A DNA stretch of 64,000 nt from Anisakis pegreffii (taxonomy: Eukaryota > Nematoda > Chromadorea > Rhabditida > Anisakidae). The stretch is taken from positions 1 to 64,000 of the forward strand of contig JAPYMA010000383.1 of assembly GCA_035041965.1 (NCBI GenBank), read 5' to 3'. A model generated the notes under the pieces. It saw only the letters and a list, made by a program, of their open reading frames with translations, was not told the DNA's origin and did no database searches. Made by a program: the position numbers and the translations under genes. Positions 15,506 through 28,305 of this stretch are shown here, one piece after another (position 1 is the first letter of the stretch; every line of letters begins with the position of its first letter).

Positions 15506-18500
15506 TCATCGTCGGTTGATCACTTCATTCACGTTCTGTTGATCATTCGCAACAAGATCAGTTTTGTGCCCGTAATGCATCAGTTTTTTGGTGTCTTCAT
15601 TTGGCATGCGACCATTCGGAATTGATTTCTTCGAGAATATGATACGTTCCAGGTTCATTGCTGGATATTCAGCAATAAATGCTGCGAATAAAGCAAAAAA
15701 GTAACTGAGCAAAACTGTTTTCGAAACACATGCAAAAATTTGATAACGACCGCGATAGACCAGTGGAAATTGTTGACCTTGAAGTACACTCGCTACGTGC
15801 ACCATATGAACCAAATAAGCCTGAAACTTTTCACTGGAAATATGCACGTTGGGAAGTTTCTTTCAGTTGCCCGTCAAGTTTGTCTATTTCTATGGAACAT
15901 TCATTTCTACATTACGAAATGTTCCTTATTTTATCTCTTTAAATTTTCGCATGAATTGAACTCCTCTCTGCGGAAAGTACAAACGTTAAGTGCAAAAATC
16001 CAAACGGAATGAACACGTCTACTGTAGACAACTTTCAGCCAATCAGTACGGTCGAAATAGAAAATAATACTGTGTAGGTGAGAGCAGAGAATGGTCGAAA
16101 GAATCTGGCACTAAGAAAAGTGTTCAGAAAGCGAGCATGTCCCATGTGACATGCATAGATTAGCCATCCGATGAAGCATGACCACAGAATTCGAAAACTT
16201 CCACCGAACACAATATCATACACTCTCCAGTGCCAACTCTGAAGTCGAATAACGAATGAGAACGATGATTCCGATGCTTATCTACGCGAATGCTTATCCA
16301 CGAATACGACGGATTGCGCTAGGCTTGAACAAATGAACAGTTGCAATGTTCCAGCAGAAACGTTTTGATCGATGTCGGAAGCTAACTTTAGCAATTCTTT
16401 CATTTCTATTGAGCTCAAGCCCGTCTGCAGTTCTCAGCTGGTACAACAAACTTAAAATCCAAAAATCTTCTACGTGTGAACCAATTGTCAGAACCATTAT
16501 GATCTCATATTAAGATCTCTTGTTTAGTTTTTAGAGCTTTATCCAACGCTCAGCAATGTAATCAACTGCATAAACAATATAAAAATGCTCAATCGAAGTT
16601 GATTAGCATTTGCACTTAATCCGCAGCAATTGAGCACCTCAAAAGGATACCTGTATAACCGGATAAATCCCAAATAACGAGATGAAACCAAAGCTTGACG
16701 CTATTAGCCATCCCAACCAAACACGGGTGTTTAGTGAAGTTTTCCGTTGAGACTCTCTTTTCAGTGTGGTCAAAAGGTAGCCGAGCAGTAAACCGATAAC
16801 ATAAGCACTGATATGTTGTTCAGGTCGTATATATACACTGGTCACATGCTGAAGTCTGATGAAAAAATCCAAATTTTCATCGTTTATATGATTCGAGACT
16901 TGACAAATTCCGATCGAACTCGGAAATGTTTAATTCAATCATCGAGTTATCATTGTTTCATTGCTCGCGAAAACATATTTCCACACTCGTTACCGTACCA
17001 ATCGTCATGAGTACATAATTAAATTAAGCATGACGATATTTCGTTCTTATGATTAATATCTCAACTACAAGGTTCATTTATATATTTGATAAACCGGAAT
17101 TTCTTCTGATCATTTCAATAATATTCGATACTGAGTTGATTACTTCATTCCAAAACTGGTTACTTCATTCCGAAACATATCTCAATTATATGTTTCATTA
17201 ACATATTTGATGAACCGGAATTTTTTCTGATCATTTAAATAACATTTGTTATTGAGTTGATTACTTCATTCCAAAACTGGTTACTTCATTCCGAAACATA
17301 TCTCAATTATATGTTTCATTAACATATTTGATGAACCGAAATTTCTTCTGGTCATTTAAATAACATTTGTTATTGAGTTGATTACTTCGAAAATGTTATG
17401 CGTAAATAGGTACGTGAAAATTTAAGAAAAGAATGTTTTCGTCAATAAAATTATTCTCAAAGACCATTCCAGCTGACTTTAGCACTGTATCTATATAAAA
17501 GCATCAGTTCTGTCTCATACAGAGACTGTTCGGGTGCGAACCGTCTAAGTGCGCTTTCGAAGACTGACGGTAAATTGCGAGTCTAATCAATGACATTCCA
17601 AGGAATCACCAATGAAACGATATTAAGTGATTATGACGGAGGAAATTTTGCATTTAAACGAAAGGTATGGAAATTGCGATGATGAACTGCAAATTGATTT
17701 ACCATACGATACGTCAGCAATCATTCTATGAGGAGTTTTCCTTAACCACCAGAACTGTAACTCATAACTGCGGTCAACGAATCCAAACAGCTCTATTTCC
17801 GAGCAAATGATGCAATTTCTTCGCAAATTCCTCACAAGTTGATAAAAAATGAATTTTAGGTTTTTCGAATATAAAGCTGCGCAGCAATTTTTTGGTTTAA
17901 TAAGCCGCAAACAAATTGCAATCAAATGGTCAAACTTCTCACATGATAATATTCGATATCATAGCCGTATTGTATGGACCAAATTAAAGGAACTGGTGGC
18001 AAGTTGTCTCGAAATATTAAAAATGCTGCATACACACTTGAGCAACCGATTGTGAAGATCGATACGGCGATCCCGATCCATGAATTGATCGCCAAAGTGA
18101 TCAAAAATATCGGTGATGCTAAATAGCAGAAAAATTCTGCGCTGACATACCTGCAAAAAAAGAACTAATAAAATATTCTTCATCATCTATTTTTGCTCAT
18201 CAAACAACACTCGCCAAGATTTAACAGATTCGAAGCGATGAATGCTCCTTAAATGCTCCTACCTACCAAGTCCATCCAAGACACGTCGCTTTACCAAAAC
18301 AATTCAGTAGCAGTAAATGTTCCAACCAATGCTCTCGACATTGTACGTATGGATCAGTCTGAGGCCATGCTGAACTATACGAGTGATTTGTTGACTTATA
18401 CGTTACGGTTATAAGCGTGTAGAAGTATGCGGGCAAAAGACGAATCATCCGATGAATATAGAATTTCAGCCAATATTTCACGGTGTAAATTTGTCTTCGT

Positions 18501-21220
18501 TCCTCTGCAATCAATTCTCTTGATTATTACCGAGATGCGATGGAATTACACTCATTACACGTTAATGATATTGGTACACCACTCGGTTTCGAGCAAAGCT
18601 TTCGTCGGCGAACGGGAATCGACGTTACAATTACTGGTTGCGGTCTATCTCTGAGCTACCGCGGAGACGGTTCAGTCTACGCCGAGTGGTTGTGTTAAAT
18701 GGTTGTGTCAAGCCCCAACCGGCAATTGGTACGTCGCGGGTTCGATTCCAGTTCGCGGAGGAAAGTTTAGCTCGAAATCGAGTGGTGTACCAATATCATC
18801 AATGTTGTGAGCCTGAGCCAGGCTATCCGGCTTCCATCTACTACCTAATTACCTGTTATCACTCGTTACATGTTGAAATATTTTTTTAAATCGATTGAAC
18901 ATTATCAAGTATTACGTTCTTCTGCTGCATTCCACTTCAGAAACCATCCATACGAGCTAACAGTGGCACTGATGACAAAGAATGATGTTACAGATAGGGT
19001 AGGGTTTGTGATCCACTGATCGAAGAAGCTTGTTGAAATATCCTTTTGCAGATCGTTTACGTTCGACAAATGCAGCTAAAAATGGGAGATGATACCTTCA
19101 TGGGAGAGTTTTTGGTGCAGTTAGAATTGAAATGCTGATATAGTTTTTAAGAATATACTGATGAATCAATGCATACAACCATTAGAACTACACGGTGGAA
19201 AGACTCGTATCTACTTGAGTCTTTGGCATAACCATCTCGTTAGCCCTTATCTTTGCTTATCACTGACTTAAGAAGATTTGATAAATGATAATGATACTCA
19301 CTTGTATAAGACAAACCGTATGTGCAACTATGACCCATATCATAGAAAGGACTCGAAGGCCGACAAGGCATTCGATCGTGTTTTGACGACTTCTTGAAAT
19401 CGTGAACAGTTTCTGGTAGTTATTCGATACTGCGAATGAGAGATAAATTCGTGATAAGAGTGAACTGAAATATGCAATGACTAGAATGAGGCATGCATGA
19501 TCACAGATGACCGACAGAGCTCGCAACAGCTTTAGGTTCATTCGTTCTCGTCTAGGAAACTTCAACACAAATAATGTATACACACTTTGAATATCGACTA
19601 CGACCGCGACTTAGATGAAAAATGGTCGATGATGAAACAACGAGGATTGAGAGCATATTGATTGTCAGTTCAGTGATCACATCCCATTGCTCTGTCCATT
19701 GTCGCTTCTTTCTGGAGTGCAGACATTCTATATCTTCACCCGGCAAACGGTGATATGATTGATTCATTGCTGATTCTGACATCCATTCTTGCAGAATCTA
19801 AACGATAACGTTACTTCTATGGAGCAAACAATCGCGATTTCATTAGATTTGATTCTCGATCGACTGACGATCACATCGATAATAAGCCAAAGACGGAGAA
19901 GATTTTGCTTCGTTGCACCAAGATTCCCTCACAGTCAGCAACAAATTATGCCTCTGAATGATTCGATAGGACGTCTTTTCATATCAAAGGAATATTCACT
20001 TATAGCGTCGATGAATGTTTTGATATGTGAATCGAGAGCAAACCACATTAGGGCCAAGAAGTTCAACATCTTACGTCAGTATTATACTTATACTGAAACT
20101 CGATCACAAATCTGAGTTCGTTTCCTTGCCTGAAATGTATCCGAATGTTGGCTACATCTCCTCGGTATGCATATTCCAAATGTATCTTCACGCGATCCAG
20201 TCGTACCAATACAATAGCTCATTGGATACTCGGATCTTGAATACTGTGTTTCGGCAGCACTCTCGAAGCATGCCATCATATTGAATTGCTATAACTCTAA
20301 ATATCTTCAGGCGACGAACATCCTAATCACGGATAGTTTTCAAAAGACAAATCTATCGAAGAGAAACGCTCTCCAATTCGTGCCTCACTTCCTACGCTGA
20401 AAATTCGTGTGTGGATGATAGAATTTTTTGAATGACTGGATTAGTCAAACTGAATCATGCGATACTATCAATATTTAATTCAGTCATCGCAAATCACTGT
20501 ATTTCAAATGAAAACGCAACAAAAGTCAACGTTAGTATCCTTCATACCCATCGATTATCATTCATGAACTCCAATTGACCATTTCCGTATGCCGTATAAA
20601 ATAGTGACCACTGTTGTGGAAGTGTATCGTAAGCATTCAGAAACCACCTAATCTGAAAACAGTCAACTGCATCTCTTTTTTGATCTCAAAATCTAGTCAA
20701 ATTTCACTATACATAACTATCGATTCAGTCACACAAAGTCTGAATTTCACGAAAATTTCCACCAAATATTAGCCATACGATTTCCTAATCTAGGAAACGA
20801 ATTCGATCAAATTAAAAGTTAATGTGATCACAACTGGATGATTTCTTTAGTCAGACCGAAACAGTTCGATGAAAAACCCAGTTCGGTCGTTCTCGATTAC
20901 AGTTCTTATTAATATCAGTCGAAGGTGGTCACTGTTGACGTAAAGCCCTAGATCTTGCTGTACTGATCAATTTTAGATTTCGTTAGAGGAGCGCCGATTA
21001 TTCATGTGAATCACCATTTCACTGCTTCACTCGTATCAATGCTTTCTGAATTTTTGAATATTACCTTTTCAATACTCTGAGCACATGGTTTGGATAGATT
21101 TAACTTTGCACCACATCCAGTGAGGAATTGATCGATGAATTGAGGATCAAATTTTGAAAGAGCATTCGAATGATGAACGAGTATAAGAATTGCTCCAAGC
21201 AACATTACAATCCTTTCCAT
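15506..21220 (-). CDS. NRF-6-like acyltransferase-3 membrane protein
   Basis: Eleven exons in phase agreement: 21065-21220, 20548-20652, 20130-20288, 19586-19797, 19302-19464, 18916-19075, 18267-18504, 17943-18150, 16651-16848, 16071-16238, 15506-15820. They give 693 aa, a normal length for the family. Residues 1-21 are a signal peptide (MERIVMLLGAILILVHHSNA). A Cys-rich extracellular NRF domain follows (MSYCIGTTG, FGICIPRRCS), then a membrane segment. The acyltransferase-3 domain contains GLRVLSMIWVIVAHT with the expected His, VTSFFVISATVSSYGW, FYIHRMIRLLPAYF, CLGWTWYVSAEFFCYLASP, IRPEQHISAYVIGLLLGYLL, ILWSCFIGWLIYACHMGHA and a final YFFALFAAFIAEYPAMNLER. Family members in C. elegans affect drug and lipid transport; the substrate here is unknown. 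The usual DTFFF motif is VTSFF. Intron 3 appears to use a GC donor. Confidence 0.93.
17095..17395. repeat. 121-bp tandem repeat, about 2.5 copies
   Basis: A unit with TTGATTACTTCATTCC, AAACTGGTTACTTCATTCCG and TTTGATGAACCGGAATTT repeats with a period of 121 bases (GAGTTGAT at 17133, 17254 and 17375). Copies differ at a few positions. Within the unit, TTACTTCATTCC occurs twice. It lies inside intron 8 of the acyltransferase gene (16849-17942). Confidence 0.9.
18563..18810. mobile_element. Foldback (MITE-like) element with tRNA-like B box
   Basis: The left arm (ATGATATTGGTACACCACTC at about 18565, then GGTTTCGAGC and GGGAATCGAC) returns as an imperfect reverse complement ending GAGTGGTGTACCAATATCAT near 18805. 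This gives inverted arms of about 55 bases. The right arm contains GGGTTCGATTCC, a perfect-looking RNA polymerase III B box, about 55 bases after GCCGAGTGGTT, which resembles an A box. It could be a tRNA-derived short element or a foldback DNA transposon. It sits in intron 6 of the acyltransferase gene. Confidence 0.55.
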
Positions 21221-22055
21221 CAGTCGAATTCAACAATCTTTCAGATGGCTGAATGAAATACCCAACAATTCAGATGAACTTTTAAAGTCATTGACCATCA
21301 TCACTTCACAGAATTTACTTTCTGTATCATTCAGAACACGATAACGCTATTCGCAATGAAATAATCGCACCCAACAACACGTTCAAATTCGAATCGTTTT
21401 AACAGCACTGTCAATTCAATAAGATATGAATATCTTATGAGTATTAAGCAGGATCATAAGTTATTTTATAAACAAGCCTTAATAAAAACACATGAAATGA
21501 AAAGATTTATAAACACTTCATGATCATGATCAACCGCACTGTGATCGACATAGAAACTTACTGAATTCTTTGAAACATGATCGTTTAAATGTGCAATTGA
21601 ACAGAGTTACGAAAATAATCGTTGAAATGAAAGACTTGAAATTCTGAACTGAAATCAACAACAATCTAATTAACTCGATTTAGCTTTTGCATTCCATACG
21701 AAGTGGGCGTTATAACAGCAGAATGAACGCATACTCGCCGATATTTTTTTGGTCACCAACCATGCGGAAAATTGTCAGGTTTCGTCGATTGAATCAACAC
21801 TTTGAAACAACCCAAACTCAAAACTGAAACGATTCCTGTAGGCTTCGACTGTGAAGTTAAACTTCGAATCAATCAGCAACGAGACGATATCGAAGAGACA
21901 TTCATTCGACTGCAGTAATGTGCATGCCGCATGAACAGTATTGTCGACGAGTTTGATGTGAATTGACAAATTAAAAATCATTTGCGTTTTCGACAGAAAA
22001 GTTAATTCGATTACGGCGACTGATTTGTTGGAATGAGAGCGCAAGTGTACAGTAA
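21221..22055. other. Intergenic, nothing firm
   Basis: Upstream of the acyltransferase. A minus-strand frame of 89 codons (21775-22044) is open from an ATG, but it has no signal peptide, domain or splice partner that I can recognise, so it is not called. Confidence 0.35.
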
Positions 22056-22450
22056 ATCAAATATGAGTTGAATTCAACAGAATGTGTTCATAATGGTGTA
22101 GAGAGTAATTGTGACTGTTGAATACGTCGTGAAATTATTTCACGGGGTTGGACTCCTCATAATGAGTTCAAGTCGATAGAATGTGTTCGTAATAGTGTAC
22201 AGAGTAACTCTGATTGTTGATTAGTTTGGTAAAATCATTTCACGGGGTTGGATGATCAGTTATGAGTTGATTGAGAATGTTATTTTCATCAAAACTGTGC
22301 AATGTGAGCGACTTGTTGCAGGCTGTCACGTTCAACGTCACAATACGTCCAATGTCAGCGAATACGTTCAATGTCACAATAACTCGAATTAGCTGTTGCA
22401 TGTCACAATGTCACTCGAACATGTCACAATTCAATGTCACAATCGAGTGC
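22056..22450. repeat. About 100-bp tandem duplication and TGTCACAAT-rich tract
   Basis: AATGTGTTC (22081 and 22180) and CACGGGGTTG (22141 and 22241) recur at a spacing of 99-100 bases, so 22056-22260 is a diverged two-copy tandem repeat. Directly after it, 22320-22450 holds at least five copies of TGTCACAAT or close variants mixed with ACGTTCAA(C/T)GTCA, with irregular spacing. No coding content. Confidence 0.75.
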
Positions 22451-23109
22451 ATCACGAAATTTTTTCAAGACAATCTGCTTACATTGATGAGCTGGATGCG
22501 AAGGATAGATGGAGTACTATTTTAACTTCTACTTTTCTGTTGCATTTTTGCACTTAACGCGAAATCGAAAATCTCGAGCATATGTTGATTACTGGTGAAT
22601 CTACCACTCATATTTTATTCTCCTGGATCTGTGCTACAAAATAATATATGAATTTATTCCCGTTGAATAGGTAAGAAATTCACATTTCTGAACATATATC
22701 AAATGAAAATCCCACCTCCATCACTTGGCGAGTGGTCACCCCGTTCGTACTTGGCGAAGTGTATGTGTACCACTGCACTACACATTCAACTGCAAATTTG
22801 AACGAGTGAAATGCCGTTTTGATTTTACCAATCTGAAATACAAAATTACCGCGTTGAGATATGAAGGAACAGTGCCGATGAAGCATTCTAGGAATGTTGA
22901 TTGCTAGGATATTGTTAATCGGTTCTGTTCTGGAACTAGAGTGGTAATATTTGGGATAAGATATGATGTCCGTGACGTTTTGGTTGTTTTTAAATTTAAA
23001 GAAATCGCAGGGTTAAAACAGATTAACGAAACCAGTCGAACACCAATCGCGACTGACAGGAGTGGTGTTCGTCGGCGAAGAGCAGAGCGAAAGCTATGGT
23101 GTGAACAAG
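22451..23109. other. Spacer upstream of JMJD6
   Basis: No gene recognised. A possible leader or spliced-leader acceptor (AAATCGCAG, ending about 23010) lies about 100 bases before the JMJD6 ATG. Confidence 0.35.
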
Positions 23110-25743
23110 ATGAAGGAATCACGCATGAAACGTCGAATAGCTGACGCGAAAAAGAATGCACGACCTGGTAAAATCTAATCCTCAACGCTTTACATCTCAC
23201 ATTTTCTTCCGATATTTTCTTCATTCCATCCTATTTACTCTAAATTCACCAATTTTCATCTCAGCAGAAATCATTTTTGCTAGTTTTGTCATGAATTTTC
23301 TGTATGCTTCATTAAATTTTCTGCTTTTTTTACCCTATGCGAAGTGTATCGCCTCCATTGGAAAGGATCACAGGAGAATGCACTATTATATTCGATACTT
23401 GAGAGTTGAAAGCCGACGAATGGAATCGATTGAATTATGCGGAGAAGTGGTTGTGGTCGGAAGATCTGTTGCATGGTGATAACATCGAACGTGTTGATGC
23501 CAGCCACTTGAGTGTTGACGAGTTTGTGAAACGTTATGAAGCACGCCGAATTCCGATCATCCTGACGGGTCTCACTCAGAGTTGGCGTGCATCAAGCAAG
23601 TGGACTTTAGAGGCGAGTTTTGAAGGAGCATTCTTATTTCACCTCATCAATAGTGATAAGTCTTAGAATGAATTTATCCCAACATTCTACGAATAATTTC
23701 ATGAAAAGAAATGATTGCAGTTGAACTTCCATCTTCAGGCTCTAGGCAAGAAATACCGGAACCAGAAATTCAAATGCGGTGAGGACGATGATGGCTACTC
23801 GGTGAAGCTGAAAATGAAATATTTCATTGAATATATGCAAACGACAAACGATGATTGCCCGCTGTATATATTCGATAGCAGTTTCGGTGAGGTTCGTTCC
23901 AGTTTCGATGCTTCAGTCGTATTTCGAATTACTTTTATGATATGAAATTTCATCTTAAATTCAGCGACATAAAACGCAGAAACTACTGAATGACTATGAA
24001 GTGCCGCAGTTTTTCAAAGATGATCTGTTTGGATATGCAAGTGAAAAGCGACGACCACCGTATCGATGGATTGTCATTGGACCGAGCAGATCGGGAAGTG
24101 GCATTCATATTGACCCATTGGGAACAAGTGCTTGGAACGCATTGATTTTTGGACAGAAGAAGTTCTCTCGTCGCCCTTTGTTCGAAAATTTTTGTTATGA
24201 AGCAGTGCAAATTTTCATTTTGTAAAATAATGTGTGGAATATTCAGTCAATTTATTTCAGTAGCAGAATTACAATCTCGTTCGAGAATTATGCCATTTGG
24301 AGTGAATTTTTTGCGGGTTTTAAGATAGAATTTCTCATTGTTCTTTCTGAAAAGTTCAGTTTTGGGAAAAATGTTCGCATGCAGAGACAAATTGATAATC
24401 TCTCAGTGGAGGATTCGGTCTATTGCTCTAAATGAGTGCATTTCCAGATGGTGTTTTTTGCATCCAGAATCGCCGAAAAATTTGCTGAAACCGTTCAGAG
24501 ACGAATGCGGTAAACATCCAGATGAACCGACCACTTGGTTTACGAGTGTTTACGAACGAATGAAAGCGGACGATTGGCCGCAGCAGTTGAAACCAATTGA
24601 AGCGGTTCAGCAGCCTGGTGAGGTCATCTTCGTTCCGTCTGGTAAATTCTGTGATTGCTTCAGTCGTTTCATTAACTCTTCTTTCATGACTCAGATGTTT
24701 TCTTTGAAATTTTACTCGAATTCTCCATTGTGAATGTGTGCAATGGTTTTGTGTGCGATTTAAAAAATTAGATTCAAAATTGGACAAATGTGATGAATTT
24801 GGAGATATTATAGTTCAGTGCGAAAATGCGGACCGTTCATTGAACCACGTATTAGAGTGAGAGATTCATTTTCGATATCTCATATTCATAAAGTAAATAC
24901 ATATTCATAGATTAAACGTATAATCTGAAGTTGATACGTAGTCTGATATTGTTGATGAATTGATGAAAGTATTGTCTCAGGTTGGTGGCATGTGGTACTG
25001 AATTTGAGTGAAACAGTTGCGGTGACACAGAACTTTTGTTCGCTAACAAATCTGCCAGGCGTTTGGCGAAAAACGTTGAGGAAACGGCCGAATTTCGCCA
25101 AACACTGGCTACGGTCAATTCGAAAACATCGTCCAGAACTGCTTCCGATCATGCGTTCGTTTTTGTTTCTATGTTCGATTCATTCATTTCCGCTCATCTG
25201 TGATGTTTTCAGAGTGGTAGTTTCCAAGCTACTGGCGACTGTACCGCTTTCAGTTTCTGTATTGATTACCTGGATCTGTAATTGCGTCTTTGAGCTGTTT
25301 GAACTGTTTATGCCCATTCATTTTTTGTGATTTCATATTTGTGAAAGTGCCGAAGTGTTCTATGCACTTGTAGCAATTCGCACACGCACAATTTAAAGAT
25401 ATATTTTCAGAGCAAGCGGCGAGGGAAGAAACAGACGTGGACATGGCGTCATCGGATGATTCGAGTTCATCATCGAGTTCGTCGTCGTACAGTACCGGTG
25501 ATTCAGATTTACTTGATGATTCCACTAATGGCGGTGGCGATGCGAACAGGTTGCTGAATCTTATTCAATATGATCATAGCGTGAATCGATTTGTGAGGTT
25601 CTGTGCAGAATTTGAGATTATTGATTGTTGTTTGTAGAAAACAGAAGCGACGGTTGTCTGCGACTGAGGAGAACTGCCACACGGAGCATACTGGCTTTAC
25701 GAAGGGCGAATGTGTGGCCAAAATTCGACGGAGCCCAAAGTAA
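23110..25743 (+). CDS. JMJD6: JMJD6 (PSR-1) Fe(II)/2-oxoglutarate hydroxylase
   Basis: Nuclear JmjC-domain lysyl hydroxylase, also reported as an arginine demethylase; its C. elegans relative psr-1 is linked to clearance of dead cells. Eight exons in phase agreement: 23110-23167, 23404-23612, 23739-23891, 23965-24161, 24448-24641, 24981-25154, 25411-25549, 25638-25743, giving 409 aa (human protein about 403). The start [20 protein letters not shown] aligns with the basic N-terminus of the family. The iron ligands are visible as [13 protein letters not shown] (His188, Asp190) and GWWHVVLNL (His274). [19 protein letters not shown] and EKRRPPYRW are near-invariant. The C-terminal tail has the family's long Ser run, then KQKRR. 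Intron 2 appears to use a GC donor (GAG|GCGAGT). Confidence 0.96.
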
Positions 25744-26271
25744 TTTGAGAAGCTTTGTGTAGGTTGGTGGTTGATCAGTAATACTTGAAATGGCTATGGG
25801 AAGATATGTGATAGATATCCAGGTTAGAGTTCCATATTCTCCTTTGTGAAGCTCTTCCATTCTAGCTGGATTGAACCTGATTTTAGCTTACAAATAGTGA
25901 AAAGTTGTTTGTTTGAGATGTTGTAGTGACAGATTGGTTGAATAGTTCATTCGATGTGACGATGAACTCCACGAATCATAATGTTAGGAGTTGTTTTGTT
26001 TACAGAATGTTTTCATTATAAGGTGTACGTTTTATTGTGTTATTGTATAGTCAAGGAGTTCAGGGTTGTCTTGAAATTTGAACTTGTGTACTTTCATCTT
26101 TGTTGAACTGCCTTATTATTAGATCATTTGAATACCTCATCATTATTACCTATAAAACATGCGTACCTTTCAGCAACCGTAGTACCGTTGCTGTTTTGAC
26201 ATATACCTTTGATTATAAATGCTCGCATGTGCACTCGTCACCAGTAATATTGTTAGATTATTTGTTTATTA

Positions 26272-26304
<33 letters not shown>

Positions 26305-26399
26305 GTGTACATTGTGCTTATTGTTGTTGTTGTTATTTCCATTTATCATTGTTATCGTTATTATATTCTATGTTTTCTATTCGACTCTTTAACCAGTAA
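25744..26399. other. Intergenic with ATT microsatellite
   Basis: No gene. A TATTATTATT tract followed by TCATTATCATT and TTGTTGTTGTT runs occupies about 26265-26340. Open frames here are products of the simple repeat. Confidence 0.5.
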
Positions 26400-26830
26400 C
26401 CTATCAATTTCTTCACACTAATGGATCGAGCAGAATTTCTGCATTAAGAAAAAAATATATTTTGTCGGGCGATTTTGCTTAGTTGAGGAGATATAGCTAT
26501 TTTATTAAAGCTATCTCAACCAGCGCTGAGGTCCTCATTGATATGAATTTGATCACTATAGATCAATGCGTATTATACATTACTACAGAAATATGGGTTT
26601 GATATATTCAAGCCTACCGTCTTCTCAAGTTTGCCCGGAAACATATCCAATTTCTTACATCATTCGATTGAACAGAATCTCGGCTTTTTAAAAATGAAAA
26701 ACTTGCCGAGAAATTCTGCTTCTGCGAGGAGGTATAGCTATTTTTCTGATGCTATAGGAGTTGGCACATCCAAACCTACCATACTCTCAGCTTTGACCAG
26801 TAACATGTCAATTTCTTCACAAACATTACT
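26400..26830 (+). repeat. Interspersed repeat copy 1 (two half-units)
   Basis: Related to the reverse complement of 39320-39880 and 36660-36930. Shared blocks include GAGATATAGC(T/A)ATTTT, GAAGCTATCTC, ATCACTATAGATCAATG, CAG(G/C)TTTG(C/A)CC and CAATTTCTTCAC. Two partial units follow one another here (about 26400-26620 and 26620-26830). No coding capacity or terminal repeats are evident, so the class is unknown; a non-autonomous transposon or SINE-like family is possible. Confidence 0.6.
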
Positions 26831-28305
26831 ATGTTCAACGCTATTTTCATTTTCTATTTTTGACTTGACGCTATTTTCATTTTCTTCCAATTGATTATCA
26901 GTTTTTTTTCCAATAATAAGCATTTACAACAGGTTAACAGCTCGAATTGAATGTTCTAGTTGTATTTTGTTACTTCCACAGTTGTTCTCATCCAAGTTTG
27001 GTAATAAAAGAATTAATTTACGGTTGATTGAAACTACCAAACAGAGAGTAATAGATGTCTCGTTGAAATGACTGAAAACTTGTTTCTGAAATGAACATAT
27101 CATTTCGAGATTTGTCAACAAACTTCCAAAATTGCAAATATCATTGTACAAGAGTAACGATATTAACCTATGTGGAACGAAAACGATTCAGAACGAAACG
27201 CGGAAAACAGTCACAGTATTACTGATACTTAGATGGCGTTGCTTACGATGTAACAACAACAAATTGTGGTAATGTCAATTGACAGTGGAAATTAATGGTC
27301 GATTCAAAGCAATTTTAGCGAATTTCGATCATATTCGTTGACAATTTTGTTCAAACAGATTTTTTGAAGTACATGATTATAGAAGGCGATGAATCATCAT
27401 TTCTGTCATTCGCGGCGAAAACAAAAAAATTCTCTCGCAAACGCGTAAACAAATCATATTTCATTTGGGTAACGACATGTGATCAATTCCAAAGTTGGTC
27501 GGAATCATTAAGTGCAATAAAATTGTTATTTTTATTCGATCATTTTTTTGATTCGAGCTGTTTATTTGAGCTTTTTTTTTGTTTTCATTTCGAGACAAAA
27601 GCAACAACATCTCACGATTATTCTTCTCAACCAATGAGCCTTACATTTCAAGTCTGTTTTCTTAAATTCTCTTTTATTTTCATCTTTCATCCAAATCAAG
27701 ACTGATATTCGAAATGATAGCAGAATAGAAATTCAACACCTTACTTCAGTCGTAATTCAGTTAATGTAATGCGTCAACTATTGGATATTCACTTCTGTTG
27801 TACGCAAAGAGATACATCCTCAGAGATAGTTTTGTACGTTAGCAAAAGGAAAATAGTTTTGTGTTTCAAAAGAAAATGTACGTTAGCAAAATCGCTCACT
27901 ATCACAAGTCGTGCTGTACAAGTGCATAAAGCACTTGTGAGATTAAGCGATCTTGTCGTAAAATTATGTCGTGAAAAATGAATACTTCTTGAATATAATT
28001 CTATTATGAAATCCCAATTCTGTTACGAAATCGTCAAGTTGAAACTGAAAGAGCCATCAGTGAATTGAGAAAATCATGAGAGCACAATGAAAATCAATCA
28101 GATGCATGCGAAATTTTATTCAATGTGTTAAAATTATATAAAGATTATCAAAAACTGTTGCAGATGAAAAATATTTTCGTAGTCATTACAAATCACTATC
28201 AATCACCATAGTACTAATTTGTGATAATATTACCACTATTAAAATATTTATTGATGTTTCAACTGTAATCGTCACGGCACAATATTGAATGCCATAACGT
28301 GTCGC
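26831..28305. other. Intergenic, nothing recognised
   Basis: AT-rich. Open frames at 27364-27705 and 27769-27981 (+) have no domain, signal peptide or splice context that I can defend. Confidence 0.35.

Noticed and set aside
18681..18760. Functional tRNA gene
   Set aside because: A B box is present, but I could not draw a complete cloverleaf with an acceptor stem and anticodon arm; it is better treated as tRNA-like sequence inside a foldback element.
21775..22044. 89-codon minus-strand ORF as a gene
   Set aside because: Open from ATG but with no signal peptide, domain or splice partner, and adjacent to tandem-repeat sequence.
26265..26340. Possible CRISPR-like or regulatory array
   Set aside because: It is a plain ATT/CATT/TTG simple repeat without spacers.
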